Notes: generated by a model from the sequence alone, not told the origin. A DNA stretch of 64,000 nucleotides from Knufia peltigerae (GCA_030247855.1 JAPDRN010000098.1:1-64000), one strand, 5' to 3'; counted from the first letter of the stretch, positions 1 to 11,441 are shown. Translations and numbers: made by a program.

Positions 1-34
1 CCCCCCCCCCCGCCCCGCCCCGCGCCCCCCCCCC
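1..34. repeat. C-rich (G-rich on minus strand) low-complexity tract
   Basis: The first 34 bases are almost entirely C, with a few G. On the minus strand, which is the coding strand of the gene here, this is a run of long G tracts lying about 20 nt inside an intron. Four or more G tracts this close could form a G-quadruplex in the pre-mRNA. It may also be a hard-to-sequence tract whose length is uncertain, since it sits at the window edge. Confidence 0.8.
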
Positions 35-816
35 AAGGTTTTCACAGCGACTTACCGATATAAATGTGCACTCTCGGGTGTAAGTTGAGTCTCATGGACC
101 TTGTCGGGCTTTTGTTCACGTCCCTTGGGGGGAGGGTAATTGACGGTCGAGGGACCCTTGGGACCTCCCCATCCTCCTTGTCCGACGAAGAATCCCGAGC
201 CGACAGCCCTCGTGTAAACTTCACCCGTGTCCTTGTCGACAATGGTCTGCTCGGTCTCGACCACGGTGCCGGGCTTGCCCTTGTCGTAGACCCCCAAGAC
301 CTTGGAGCGGAGTTCGAAGTTTCGCCCTTCGGAGCTCGTGGGCAAGGGTTTGAGGAATTGGATCAACCGTTGGCCATCGACGACTCGCCTGGAGTCGAGT
401 TTCGGGATTCCTGGGATAGGGTTGGACTCTTGGGAGGCGTAGAAATCTATCACTTCTTGGGTCGTCTTTTTGAATGCTATTCCCTCGCCTCGTTAGCGCT
501 TTTTTGTCATGTGTCTTCATGTGTCCTCTTGCCTTCAGATACAGAAGGATAGTAGGAGCTTGAGGGCTCGGGGGTTCACTCACGCAGAATGATCGAGTAG
601 GTCGGGAAGACGGCAAAGTTGGGATGAAGTTCCTAAGGGGAATACTCGTCAGCTTTGTCGTCCGTCGAAACTAGAAAGTGGTTGCAAAAACCGTACGTAG
701 ATAAAGTGTAGTTCGTCGACCGTACAGCCGATGCTGACCGCGAACAGTAGCGCATCACGCTTCAACCATGATACGGCCGTCGAAGGGTACTCGTAACCAA
801 CACCTGGTCCAGACAT
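1..816 (-). CDS. MaoC/hot-dog dehydratase family protein, 3' end cut by window
   Basis: This looks like a peroxisomal-type MaoC (hot-dog fold) enoyl-CoA hydratase 2. In this family the enzyme hydrates trans-2-enoyl-CoA to (R)-3-hydroxyacyl-CoA. Three exons can be joined in frame: 816-697, 632-584 and 476-56. The donor GTAAGT at 55 shows that the gene continues past the window edge. The visible 196 residues start MSGPGVGYEYPS and contain GCTVDELHFIYE, FPTYSIILPFKK and, at the end, a KVHETQLTPESAHLYR stretch, which in this family precedes the catalytic Asp/His loop. That loop lies in the missing part. Introns carry good acceptors (CCTTAG, GAATAG) and a CTAAC branch point. The start ATG has an A/T-rich context and follows a CT-rich leader. 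The reaction and location come from family knowledge. A peroxisomal targeting signal cannot be checked because the C terminus is absent. Confidence 0.8.
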
Positions 817-1687
817 ATTGGTGGTAGTCGTGAGGTGGGGAGGAGAGAGAGAGAGAGAGAGGTGTGGGTTTCAAAACGATCGGCAGAAAGATGAACAAAC
901 AGAGTACCACAGTATGGGGATATTGAGTATATAAAAAAAAGTAACAACTAGAAATTCTTTGCACGCATATACAGACACCACAAGAGGTGAGAAAAGATGC
1001 GAAACCCCCGGTTTCGGATGCCCTGATTTTATGTATTCGTAGACGAGGCCAACGTGAGAAACTCGTTCTACGGCAACCTGTACCTTCGGCTGCACCAGCC
1101 CAGAGAAGAAATGCGGGGAGGAAGATGCCGAGGCAACAAAACGGCAATCTAACACCGAGAGAACTAAGGGAGTAAAGGGCACCATTATCCTCACGGAGTA
1201 CGGAGAACCTGTACAGTAATCATTTATGTCCCTGTATGCATGGACCTTACGAAGCCAAGGGCATGACAACCTTGCCTACCTCAAGACCTGGAACCTCGGT
1301 CAAAGTTCTACTGGACCTTTCGGAGACGAATTATTCTAGTAGAGGCTTCGACGGGAAACTAAACAACTTCGAGATGGCAGACAACGAAAATAGAACAGAG
1401 CATTCTCACAATATATCCGGCATGATCAGACATGAAATTTTCAGCCTCAACTCGTGGGGTATCTAGATCAAATAACGAGGAGCTTGAAGTCCGTCTCGAA
1501 GATCATTTCAGTCGTAAAACCCTTTTTACATACAGTGGTAGGCTTCTACCACTCATTTCACCCATACCCACACACGCCTTTGTGCTATGCAGAAAGAACA
1601 AAAGGAAAAGAGTCCAAGCCCAAAGATCAGCACCTACAATGTAGGGTCAGCCATTGATGTAACGGGAACACGAGGGAGGGGGGTTCC
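817..1687. other. Intergenic, no gene seen
   Basis: Apart from the (GA)n tract near the left end I see no convincing coding exon, RNA gene or repeat. It holds the promoter of the MaoC gene on the left and the 3' flank of the methyltransferase gene on the right. Confidence 0.6.
841..862. repeat. (GA)n microsatellite, CT-rich leader of the minus-strand gene
   Basis: About ten GA dinucleotides on the plus strand read as a CT-rich tract on the minus strand, 25-46 bases upstream of the MaoC-gene ATG. CT-rich stretches just upstream of the start are common in fungal promoters and 5' leaders. Confidence 0.75.
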
Positions 1688-2950
1688 CTACATTTTGTAA
1701 TCATTCGATCCGCGAGCGAAACGAGTCCGATCGGCCGTCTCCAGTTCATAATCGATCTTGATGTCCAGGTCTCGCTTGTTCTTGTTATTGGGCTTGCTCG
1801 ACAAGAATCCGGTCACGGTTTCACCCTCTTCCACAGTGAGGACCTCTCGGAGGTAGAAAACGGTCTGCTTCCAGTGGGTGTATTTCGTGTGTGGACCCGT
1901 GGAGAATCGGATAGGTTTGTGGCATGCGGTGAAGTCGATGTCGAACCAAGCAATGAGGGCGTGGATGAAGTCGTTTCGTTGACACCGCAGTTGGAATGGC
2001 TCCGAGAAGGCCAGCTGGGCTGCGGTCACGGTGTTGAGGTCGATGGTAAAGACAGGGCAAGGATCGGTGACGAGGGCCTTCATTTCGACCGTGTCGACCA
2101 GAGGCTCACTCAAGGCGCTCTCCTTCATTGGACTGTAATCGAAGCCATACACGTTGTCCCAGACTGTGTCCTGTCAGCCTGCGCCCGAAGCGAGCACTTT
2201 AAAATGAACTTACATCCGATCTTGTCATCCTTGTACTCGCCATCCTCAATCGCAGCCATATAGATGGTGGCCTTGTCCGGGAAGATCTTGCCTCCTTGGT
2301 TCAGATATTTGTCTCGGGCGTACAGGACCGTATCGAGCATGCTTTCATAGAGCAGGAAGTAGCCCATCCATTCCGAAATGATGATGTCGACCTTGCCGTT
2401 GTTCAAGTGTTGCTGGGGCATTTCGACCTCTTCCATCTTTCCTTGTAACAGTGTGATCTTGTTGGAAAGACCATTCACTTCGACTATCTCTTTCGCCTTG
2501 TTGATGATACTGGACATATCGACTCCGATCACATGTCTCGCACCCGCCTTTGCGGCGAACCTTGTGATATGTGAGCGAGGAATATAAATGTTCTAGAGAC
2601 CAACGTACATGCTCAGGATACCGGTGCCGCAGCCTACATCGAGGACCACCTTGTCTTTGAAAATGTGGGCATTTTGGTAGATTGCGTCTCTGTAGGATCG
2701 AGTGCGCACTTCATCTTTCTGGGCTCGGGTTAGTTGAGAACAAAAGGTGAAGGTAGGCACATACCAGCATTTCCTCGTGAATTCCATGATGGTCGTAGCT
2801 GGAATTGGTCAATTACAATCCAAGCCAGTTATGAATGCGATTTCACCTTGTAAAGTAGCGAACTTCAGAATGTTCCATGCCGGCCATGCGTTCTTCAGTT
2901 GTCATTGCAGCCAGATCGGCCACTGTGGGCGTCGCTTTGGTACCATTCAT
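1688..2950 (-). CDS. HMT1: Protein arginine N-methyltransferase (type I, HMT1/PRMT1 family)
   Basis: This enzyme transfers methyl groups from S-adenosylmethionine to arginines of histones and RNA-binding proteins. It acts in the nucleus and cytoplasm. Five exons join in frame to 356 residues: 2950-2847, 2798-2765, 2718-2609, 2560-2214 and 2163-1688. The family is clear from the SAM-binding motif VLDVGCGTGILSM (about 70-82), the double-E substrate loop SEWMGYFLLYESM (about 145-157), VYGFDYS, and the THW loop near residue 295. Length matches the family (about 350). The start MNGTKATPTV was chosen because it is the first ATG with an open frame ahead of the conserved core. The first exons are short, as is common for this gene in Pezizomycotina. 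Function is as certain as a sequence-only call allows. Confidence 0.95.
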
Positions 2951-3351
2951 GTTTGTTATTAGGGAGAGGTTTTGGGAAATAAAAATGGGAAGCGATCGTT
3001 GTCGCCCTTGTCGAACACTAACCTCGAGGCCAGACAAAAATGTGAAATTAGCGCCATCAGAAGAAATTTGCGGATAATTTGTTCCGCCGTAGGGACTCTG
3101 GTCTAGTCTACGGTGGGTTGCTTGGCTATTTCATGCTGTTCTTCAGAATTGACCAGTAGGCATGTGCTCGGACCAAAGGCCTCCCGGAAGATTAGCGGCA
3201 AAGGGAAAAAAAAAGCACAGTAGGTTCAAAGAAGTGAGACCTAGCACGAATAGTCACAACCTGTGGTAGACCAAACGCGTTGATATGATAGAAGAATATA
3301 TTGGTACTTTGCACGAACAGCAAAAAGAAGTTGGACTTCTGACAGAAGGAT
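2951..3351. other. Intergenic between methyltransferase gene and tRNA
   Basis: This holds the methyltransferase promoter. No other coding or structural feature is evident. Confidence 0.6.
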
Positions 3352-3436
3352 TGGACGTACGGGGATTTGAACCCCGGGCCTTTCGCAATTATTTAGGCAA
3401 TGCAAAGCGAAAATCATACCCCTAGACCATGCGCCC
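3352..3436 (-). tRNA. tRNA-Ala(UGC) with a 13-nt intron
   Basis: On the minus strand an 85-nt cloverleaf can be folded. The T stem CGGGG/CCCCG closes the loop TTCAAAT, and the anticodon stem TTCGC/GCGAA closes a 20-nt loop. A 7-nt loop with a 13-nt intron after position 37 gives anticodon TGC. The acceptor stem GGGCGCA/TACGTCC contains the G3:U70 wobble pair and is followed by A73, the main alanine identity elements. Oddities are a C6-A67 mismatch in the acceptor stem and a D arm/anticodon-stem sequence (GGTCTAG..GGTATGATT) that looks more like fungal tRNA-Pro. No CCA is encoded, as expected in a eukaryote. It could be scored as a Pro-type tRNA or a decayed copy by software. Confidence 0.8.
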
Positions 3437-4521
3437 TGAAAACTCTGTGCGAATTTGGTAGTTAAACCGGTGTCAAAAAATCATAATCTTCGAAAATTTG
3501 ATGTGGCGAAGTTGGATGACTGGACCCTGAGATTCCAGCTACGCTAGGCAAATTCAGATCGTTCCCCCATCGCAGCTCAACGCTGCGCTTCTCGTGTGTT
3601 GACAGTTGACCATCTCGACGTCCAGTAGCGTGACTATGGGACTTCTGGACAGATGGTACAATTACGTAGACTGCTGGCACCCTTGTCGAGAAGTGGGGTT
3701 TCTTATCTGGCTTTTTGACCGGAAAACGTCGCTAAAGCAGGAACCCGGATATTAAAAACATCTCCTTGATCTCAAGCCAGAATTGCACACGGTTTTTCGA
3801 TAAAACCCCGCCGGGCAAAAACCAAGATGTTTGCTTCGAAACAGATGTCTGTAAGAGTCTGTGTGACCTGCTCAAGAATCATTGAAAGTCAACCAATAAA
3901 CAGTTCTGATTCGGAATGGATCGAGACAAAAGAATACGTCCTTCTTCCAGAGAGACGATGGCATCCGCTGCAGATAAACATGAACCAAGCTTATCGCACC
4001 ACGTCTCAGTCGACCTCACTAGGCATAGACCCTGAAACCTGGCGGTCGATTTGATAACCATCCGAGGCTAACTTCATCCCTAGTTGTGCCTATCATTTCG
4101 ACATGGTCTGGCCACACCGTACTTCTTTTGTGTCCTTACTCGTACGGTGCAAAGACAGAACGCACTTACGGATACAGCGTGCAATTTCCGCAGGCTTATG
4201 GCCTGTCGACCAGGACTGCATTGATGGATCCGTGGTTCCTGACCGTGTTGGGACATAACGCCATCGCCCTTGGCCACCCCTTGCCAATGTACTCATAATA
4301 TCGTTCCTAGCTTGGAAGATCTCCTCCCTTGTGTTGAAAATGATTCATGCCTTCCTGCCAAATGAGGCTGGAATCTCACTTGGAATGTCCCTTGGGTCTG
4401 GCTCAAGAAAGAATGCCCCAACGCGTCGCGAACCATGCCACACCTGAGACTACGCAGCCCACTTGATAAAGTGCTTTGCATCCGTCTCTGCACGTAAGAT
4501 CAACTGGGCGCAAGCGGGAAA
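3437..4521. other. Intergenic, no gene seen
   Basis: A roughly 1.1 kb stretch ahead of the mannosyltransferase gene. Only short reading frames without recognisable motifs are present, so I see nothing to annotate beyond the expected promoter. Confidence 0.6.
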
Positions 4522-6701
4522 ATGCCTCTGCCATTCTTTGACGGTGTTTCGGCTCCTGCAAAGGTGCAGAGGGCGAGCTTCTTCGCCTTGGCCACTATCT
4601 TGTTCATCTTCTTTTTCGAATCGTCATTTTTCCCTCATGTCCACGTACTGAAACTCCGAAACGCCAAGGTAAGAATACGGTTTTCCTTGGCTGGGGTGAG
4701 ATCAAGGCTGATTCAATTCTCATGCAGGCTGAGCGAGCGCGGACGGAATACTATCTGCAATGGGGTGCATTTGAACCAATGCCAATACCGGGGTTCGTGA
4801 ATACTGGACTGCCCGGGAAGAGGTCATGCGACGCACTCAAACACAACTCGACAGTCGGTGTTCAAAAGAGCTTTTTCCTCAATGACAATGTGAAGCAGAT
4901 TGCAATGTCCCTCGATGCTCACCCTGTTGTCGATTACCCGGACGACCTCATGCGCGACCCTAACCTGTCGGTCGAAGACGTTATCGACCGGACTTGGACA
5001 CGAATGTCGGGTTCCAGTGTTTGGCTACCGGATCAAAACGTCTACCTGTCAGTGACCAGAGTCATCTTTTGTCCTAGTCAAACATGGTCGGTACCGAAGA
5101 TGAGCTTCCTTCGGGGACAGTTATTCAATGAGGATTGGGAACACCTGGAGAACTACAACATTACTTGGGGTGGTAAGCAACTGAACTTTCCCATGGTATT
5201 CGACATTCCTGCGCAATGGGAGGAGGGTGGAGAGTTATACGGACCTGAAGATCCTCGTGTCATCCTTGAAGATGGCGTCGAGGGTGCCGAACCAGTTGTG
5301 ACCTTCAACATGATTGCCAAACAATCGAATTGGAAGCGAGCTATCTACGTATTTCGACCTTTCAGTAATCACACTACCATCCTCACTATTCGAGACAGGG
5401 AGCGAGCCGACACCGAGAAGAATTGGGCGCCATTTTTCATACCTGAAGAGGAAGTGTTTCCTCCGAGCCTGGCCAGCAAACTCCACCTACCGCTGTCTAC
5501 CACTGTTCGCAAGCCAAGTGAATATATTCACTTTATCTATTCGTTCAAGCCTCTGCATATCTTGAAGTGTCATTTGCGTTGCGGAGATTGTGAGCTTGTA
5601 TTTACCCAAACTCTGCCCGAGACCTTTTCGAACCGACACAAGGAACATGGTGGCAGCTTGCGCGGGGGAACAAATTTTGTTCCTGTTCCCATTCCCGAAA
5701 GCATGGGTTTGGACCGAAAACTGCGCGTGTACGCAGCATTCCCACGAACGAACATCGAAGGTCATTGTGGTGGGAGCTTCTATCGTCCAGAATTCGTCAT
5801 CCTGGTCAATATCAGAGCACACTTTCATCTTGCTTTTGCCAGCGAGTCGTTGGACTTTGGTACGTCTCTGGTCGAACTTGGACCTCAAGACGATCGGTGT
5901 AACAAAGGTAGAATCCTCATTCCGATGAGTATCGCACAGTGGGACACGAGTCATCGCCAGGATATCATGACCGTGACCTTCAGCATTGATGATTCAACGG
6001 TTCAGGTCGCTCGGGTCCAAGGTCTTCTAAAGTATATCCTACACCTCCCTCAGTTCAAAACATTATTCAAGAAGGACGGATTCCTTAAGGGTGAAGAAGC
6101 TGAGGTCATGAACATGCTGTCTTCCTGGGCAGGTGACGATGTTCGTGGATGTCTTGTCGAGGCTGCTCTGAATTACACAGAGGCCCAGCATGAAATCACG
6201 CACCCGAAAGATCATAAAGATGAGCTCGACCCCTCGAAAGAACTCTTGCGCAAGATCTATGAAGAACAGCAAAGGGAAGAAAAAGGCGAAGCCCCGAACC
6301 AAGACAACGGGGACGAGGGTGAGGAGAGAGAGGAGAAAGAAGAAGAGAAGGAAGAGGATGTAAAGGATGAGAACAAAGATCATGACAAGGAAGAGGAGGA
6401 AAACCAAGATGAGCACCCAGAGGAAAACCGGGATGGCGATCCCGGCATTCCAGATCTCGAGCAAGGAACACTTGACCCCGACGTCATGGAGGCATTGGAG
6501 AGGGAGGGAGATAATAAGGAGAAGTCCCAAAACGAGGTTGAAGTTGATAAAGAATCCGAACCATCCGAGGAGGACAATGATCAGAACAACGAAGAGCATG
6601 AAGATCCAACCCAGGAAAAGCATAAAGCAAGCAAGGAGAAATCCGATCGAAAACGGCATCTACGTCGCCATCAACACCATAGTGACAGACTTGCGCGCTG
6701 A
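4522..6701 (+). CDS. Putative beta-mannosyltransferase (GT91/BMT family) with acidic C-terminal tail
   Basis: Likely a Golgi type II membrane glycosyltransferase that adds beta-linked mannose to glycans, as described for the BMT family of Candida. Exons 4522-4668 and 4728-6701 (donor GTAAGA, acceptor CATGCAG) give 706 residues. The N terminus has one hydrophobic segment (about 18-38, ASFFALATILFIFFF) after a short cytoplasmic end, with the catalytic part on the lumenal side. Family hallmarks are YGPEDPRVILED, PVVTFNM and EKNWAPFF in the middle of the protein. From about residue 555 to the end the protein becomes a repetitive Glu/Asp/Lys/Asn-rich, probably disordered tail ending in a basic His/Arg patch. 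That tail is not part of the catalytic domain. The family call rests on motif recognition and could be checked by profile search. The exact linkage and acceptor are unknown. Confidence 0.78.
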
Positions 6702-8244
6702 ACCTTGGAGACAATCAATCTAATCAACATCCTCTTAGTTGGTGTGACAGGTGGATGGACAGTTGATGATGAATATTTTGCCCTGCACAGTCATCGACAG
6801 GGGCGTATGTTTGTTTGTCGGATCTTTCTGGATTTGTTTCAGTCATCGCTATTTGACTCATATACGTGTGAGAGGCGTTGTTATTTACTGTACATCAGCT
6901 AACGGTTTTGAATTACGAAGCTACACGAGATCCTTGTCATGGATAGAGCGATGGAGTTGAACATGTATCATGTATGGATTGTCAACAAAGATTGTATTAC
7001 AATAGATGTAAAGTCTCTCCGTCGCCTCAGGCCTGGGTCCGAAGATCATCAAGATGGAAGCGTCTCGCGTAGTCATTTCGGCTCCGGAAGCAGCACCTGG
7101 TCTTCCGATCGGCTTCGTGATTGCATGGGTTCGCCAAATTTGACTCGAGGTGTTGACTGCACTCATATTGACTTCCGGCCGAAAGAGTACGAGCATTGTA
7201 TGGATAAAAGTGCTTCTTCCCGGTCTCACCGTCCAAACTCCCCGCAAACTTGAACTTCCCGTGTCCTTCTACCGGGCGATGGTGGCGTTTCTGGGCACTG
7301 CTTGGCCTTTTCTGGGCATATCTTAAGGGTGTCCACGATGCCTGGATCCTCGTCGTGTTGTTGCTTGCATTCCAAGAAGAAGCCTGGCTTACAATCAATG
7401 CATGGCCCGTCAACCCCCAGATCTGCCTGTCCAAGATCCGGCTGTCATACACCAAGGCGGATGCCTTATCCAGTGTCTGAGGCAATAGTTGAGCAATCCA
7501 AGAATCAGGATTGACTTGAACACTTGAACATCTACCGACAATACTTCATCAACAGCGACAATTAACAGAGTACTGGATTACCATCTTGCACGACAAATAA
7601 CAATATATTCGATGAGGCTGGCGGAAGTAAACGACAGTACGGCTCCGTAATCCTTTCCATCAAGGCGACAAGCCTCGGTAAGGCTCATCAAGTATCACCA
7701 ACAACGCCTCGGCCAGTCTTTTTACAGGGATCTGTATCCTGGACGATCCGCACCATTTCAACCTTTTGGGCCTACTCGTTGCCTTCCCTAGGTATCCCCG
7801 GGGCTTATTGTAATGAGCTGACAACGCTAAAATCCCCGTGCGCAAGTGAATAGTGCAGGGGTTGTTTATCAATCCCGCCTCTCACACCTCAGACAGAGGG
7901 CGCTATGATGCCAGTCCTTTGTATCCCTGTTACATTAGCCCGGCTCCTCCTCTCCAACGCCCCCGGAAAAGAAATGAAAGGTGCAGTATCCGGAGTACAT
8001 GCAAGGGTTGACAACCCAAACGGTATCATTGGTTCTCTCGAGGCCCCGAAGCCAGCAGCCGACATCGAATTCTGAAGTCGCTTCGTATCACCTACTGTAC
8101 CAAGACATGGTTCGCCAAGCGATCAACATCGTGCCAGCTTACTGTAACGGTGGTGCATAAAAGCAAAGGCCTTTCCTCTTCAGAGGATCGTGTTTGTCAC
8201 CACAAATTTGAGCGTCTTCACCGCCTCGTCAGGATATCTTCACA
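6702..8244. other. Intergenic, no gene seen
   Basis: About 1.5 kb between the mannosyltransferase and the MFS transporter. A TATA-like GCATAAAAG lies at 8155-8163, about 80 bp before the transporter ATG. Short reading frames on both strands lack ATG starts or conserved motifs, so I call no gene. Confidence 0.6.
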
Positions 8245-10012
8245 ATGGCCTCAAAGGATCACAATGCCGAGGAGAGTCGGGTGAATGCCACACCCCGACA
8301 ACCTTCGCAAGATCCGATGGATGAAAAAGCTGCTGGTATGCACAATGAGATTGCTCACGAAGCGGCGGAAAGAGGTCACGTTGCCACCGACAAGTACGTT
8401 TCACTCGCTTCCCTTTGGTCCAGTGTTTTACATACAGTTTACTAACAACTTTTGGCAATTCAGATATGGACATGCGTTGGTGGAATTCGACCCAAAGGTC
8501 GAGAGGAAGCTGTGCTATAAGATCGATCTGTACATCGTTCCGACCGTGGCTCTTCTCTACTTGTTCTGCTTCATCGACCGGGCGAATATCGGTAAGCTAG
8601 CTTGTGTCTCTCTGCCTGACACCTGAGGGCAACGTCCACCAAATACTAACCGGTACTCGTACGCAGGCAATGCTAAACTGGCGGGCTTGGAGAAGGACCT
8701 TGGCCTCAAGGGATACGACTACAATATCGTCCTGACGGTGTTCTACATCAGCTACATCATCTTCGAAATCCCGGCGACGACTGCTTGCAAGTACTTCGGC
8801 CCCGGTTGGTTCATTCCCGCCACCTCTCTCGGCTTTGGCATCTGTTCCATCGGGACAGCCTTTGTCCATCACAGGGCAGCTGCGTGCGGTGTACGATTTC
8901 TACTTGGTATCTTTGAGGCGGGCATGCTTCCCGGTATTGCATATTACATGTCGAGGTAGGTATCGTCTTATCCTGGTCGGTTCGTCTTTCTGACGGCAAA
9001 AACTCTCAGATGGTATCGGAGGAGCGAATTGGCTTTCCGCCTGGCTCTCTACATCGTCATGGCACCGCTCGCGGGGGCCTTCGGCGGACTCCTGGCTTCG
9101 GCCATCCTCAAACTCGACCACTTCGGCGGCCTTCACCGGTGGCGCATGATCTTCGCCATCGAGGGGATCATCACGTGTGGTCTGGCCTTGATCTCCTTTT
9201 TCACATTGACCGACCGACCCGCGACGGCGCGGTGGCTCTCGCAAGAGGAAAAAGACCTGGCCATCGCCCGGGTCAAGTCCGAACGCGTCGCGACCACCGA
9301 GGTGCTCGACAAATTGGACGTCCCCAAGATGGTGCGAGGCATCTTCAGTCCCGTCACGCTCGCCGTCTCGTTCATCTTCTTGCTCAACAACATCACCGTC
9401 CAGGGCCTGGCCTTTTTCCTCCCGACCATCGTCAAGACCATCTACCCTGAAAATTCCGTGGTGTCTCAACAACTCCACACGGTGCCGCCTTACGTGGTGG
9501 GGGCCTTTTTCACCGTCCTGATCCCCTGGCTGTCGTGGCGCTACGACCGTCGGAACGTCTTTTTCATCGTCTCCGCCCCCCTCATCATGGCGGGCTACAT
9601 CATGTTCCTGGCCAGCGAGGCCCCTCACACCCGCTACGGCGCCACCTTCTTGATCACGACGGGGGCCTTTTCGTTCGGTGCGCTCTGCAACGCCCAGAGT
9701 TCGGCCAACGTCGTCTCCGACACGGCACGCTCCGCCGCCATCGGAACGACCGTCATGTTTGGCAACGTCGGCGGGCTGATCTCGACCTGGGGTTTCTTAC
9801 CCTTTGACGGCCCCAATTATCACATCGGCAACGGATTGAACCTGGCCACTTCTTCCACCATCTTGATCTGTTCCATCGGTCTCTTGTTCTGGATGAAGGC
9901 CGACAACAGGAGACGTGAGAGGATGGACGTGGACTCCGAGTTGGATGGCTTGTCCACCAAGCAGGTGCAAGATTTGGACTGGCGTCATCCGGCTTTCAGG
10001 TGGAGGTCGTAA
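8245..10012 (+). CDS. MFS transporter, anion:cation symporter family (TNA1/DAL5-like)
   Basis: A plasma-membrane secondary transporter of the family that imports small organic anions such as nicotinate, allantoate or pantothenate with protons. Four exons join in frame to 522 residues: 8245-8393, 8464-8591, 8667-8955 and 9010-10012. The cytosolic N terminus (about 65 residues) is followed by about 12 hydrophobic segments. Family signatures include FCFIDRANIGNAKLAG in the first membrane segment region, RFLLGIFEAGMLPG, YYMSRWYRRSE and TLTDRPATARWLSQEEK in the central loop. The substrate cannot be read from sequence. No enzyme gene for a matching substrate sits directly beside it. Confidence 0.9.
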
Positions 10013-10361
10013 ATTGGGTCGGAAGCAAGACTGATGGACAGGCCCAAATTGAGTGCGGAAAGGCACGGGATACGTTTTTGCCAAAGTCAAGTACGTAGTC
10101 AAGTGGTGACGGTATCTGCGGCAGACGTTTATTCTTACTTGGTCATACGTAAGCATTGTCTGCTGAAATTGGGAATCTGTCAATGTCTTTCACAAAGCTC
10201 TAGTATCATCACGAGACGTTTGAGGGCATTGAGAGCACACTGTTCACGGTCAAGGCGTAGAAAACGGGTCGTCATCATGTCACTGACACATACAAAGAAA
10301 ACCCCTTCATCTCAACGAGTCTAATTTGAGTCCGGCACCGACCCTGCTTGTTTGATTGTTT
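10013..10361. other. Short intergenic between convergent genes
   Basis: This is the 3' flank of the MFS gene and of the F-box gene, which run toward each other. I see nothing else. Confidence 0.6.
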
Positions 10362-11441
10362 CTAAGAGAAAAACAACGATTGGACCCTGTAGACCATCCA
10401 CGACAACACCAGACACGACAGGACGGCCACCTTCCACCACCTTTTGAACAACAGCGGGAGGTTGCTTCCCCCGTTGAAAACCACCAGAGCTTTCACCGCC
10501 CTGGCATTGTCATCGTCGTTGGCATTGACGTTGGTCAAGTACCGGCAAGCCAACAGCAACAAGGGGCACCCCAGGATGTCCACCCAACGCCTCCAGTCCA
10601 ATGCTTGTTCCCTTATCTGGCGGCCGCCCTCGACCGCCAGGGCCACGAGATGTCCAAAGACGAGGAGGGTTTTGGGCACAAAAGATTTTTGTTGGGTCGT
10701 CGTCGTCATCGGGTACCTCTTTCTTTTCTTCTCGAGACGCCGCCTGGCGAGGACGGCCGGGCAGGGTCCGGTGCCCCCGACGAAACACAGGTTGTTGCCC
10801 TTGCGTTGGCCGAGGCGCGTGCGGGCCAATTGACGAGCCGGGAGGAGGTCGGGACTCTGGGAGAGACACTCGCCGTGGTTCAGGCGGGCGGCCAGGATAC
10901 GCTGGACCTCCCGGTTGGACAGGAAGAGGGCGTCGGTCTTGAAGCTGAGTCTGGTGTTGTTGGGGATCGGGAGGCCCAGGTAGGCTCGGGAGAGCACCCA
11001 CGAGATCCGGTGGTGGGTGGTCGAGTGGCGGGAGAGGACGCCGGAGATGCCGACGTGGCTTTGTCGGAGGGAGAGGACGTCCGGGTAGTCGAGGTGGGAG
11101 GCTATCGTGAGGACAAGTTCCGCCGGGAGAGTGACGAGGGTCGGAGGACGAGAGCGACGACGACTTTTGAGGATGGCAGTGGTGGTGATGCTGGCTGTTG
11201 TGGAAAGTCGAGACCGAGACTGAGATTCAGATACATCTTCTTGGGCACGATTGGAAGGACGTGTGATGTCTTGTGTAAAGGTGTTATGAAAGAGGACTGT
11301 TTGTGGGTGAAATCCCGTGTCCATATCCGCGCCTGCGTCTGCATCTGCATCTCTCATTGTGCTGTCAATTGGCGAGTGATTTGGGAACATGTCCTGTTGC
11401 TTTGAGTCTGAGTCTGTCATCGTGCCGTTTGGTGTAGACAT
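10362..11441 (-). CDS. F-box domain protein with C-terminal hydrophobic segment
   Basis: An uninterrupted frame gives 359 residues from ATG at 11441. The frame is open a further 31 codons upstream but without an ATG, so 11441 is the best start. An upstream exon is possible because an acceptor-like CACAG lies at about 11505. The F-box is seen as LPAELVLTIASHLDYPDVLSL (about residues 104-124) after a long polar, Asp/Ser-rich N-terminal segment. F-box proteins bind Skp1 and bring substrates to SCF ubiquitin ligases. No WD40 or LRR substrate-binding repeats are visible. The C terminus has two hydrophobic stretches (around WVDILGCPLLLLACRYL and WKVAVLSCLVLSWMVY), so the protein may be membrane-anchored. 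The substrate is unknown. Confidence 0.72.
   Translation of the reverse strand: MSTPNGTMTDSDSKQQDMFPNHSPIDSTMRDADADAGADMDTGFHPQTVLFHNTFTQDITRPSNRAQEDVSESQSRSRLSTTASITTTAILKSRRRSRPPTLVTLPAELVLTIASHLDYPDVLSLRQSHVGISGVLSRHSTTHHRISWVLSRAYLGLPIPNNTRLSFKTDALFLSNREVQRILAARLNHGECLSQSPDLLPARQLARTRLGQRKGNNLCFVGGTGPCPAVLARRRLEKKRKRYPMTTTTQQKSFVPKTLLVFGHLVALAVEGGRQIREQALDWRRWVDILGCPLLLLACRYLTNVNANDDDNARAVKALVVFNGGSNLPLLFKRWWKVAVLSCLVLSWMVYRVQSLFFS

Noticed and set aside
6063..6659. 198-codon minus-strand frame rich in Leu, Val and Phe opposite the acidic tail of the mannosyltransferase
   Set aside because: It looks membrane-like only because the complement of Glu/Lys codons reads as hydrophobic residues; it has no independent start or homology.
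7027..7485. 152-codon minus-strand frame in the gap before the MFS gene
   Set aside because: It begins at TTG, not ATG, has no recognised motif and no sensible splice partner.
10356..11405. 349-codon plus-strand open frame opposite the F-box gene
   Set aside because: It is antisense to a frame with a recognisable F-box, its translation is Arg/Gly/Glu-rich without motifs, and its openness follows from the codon use of the opposite strand.
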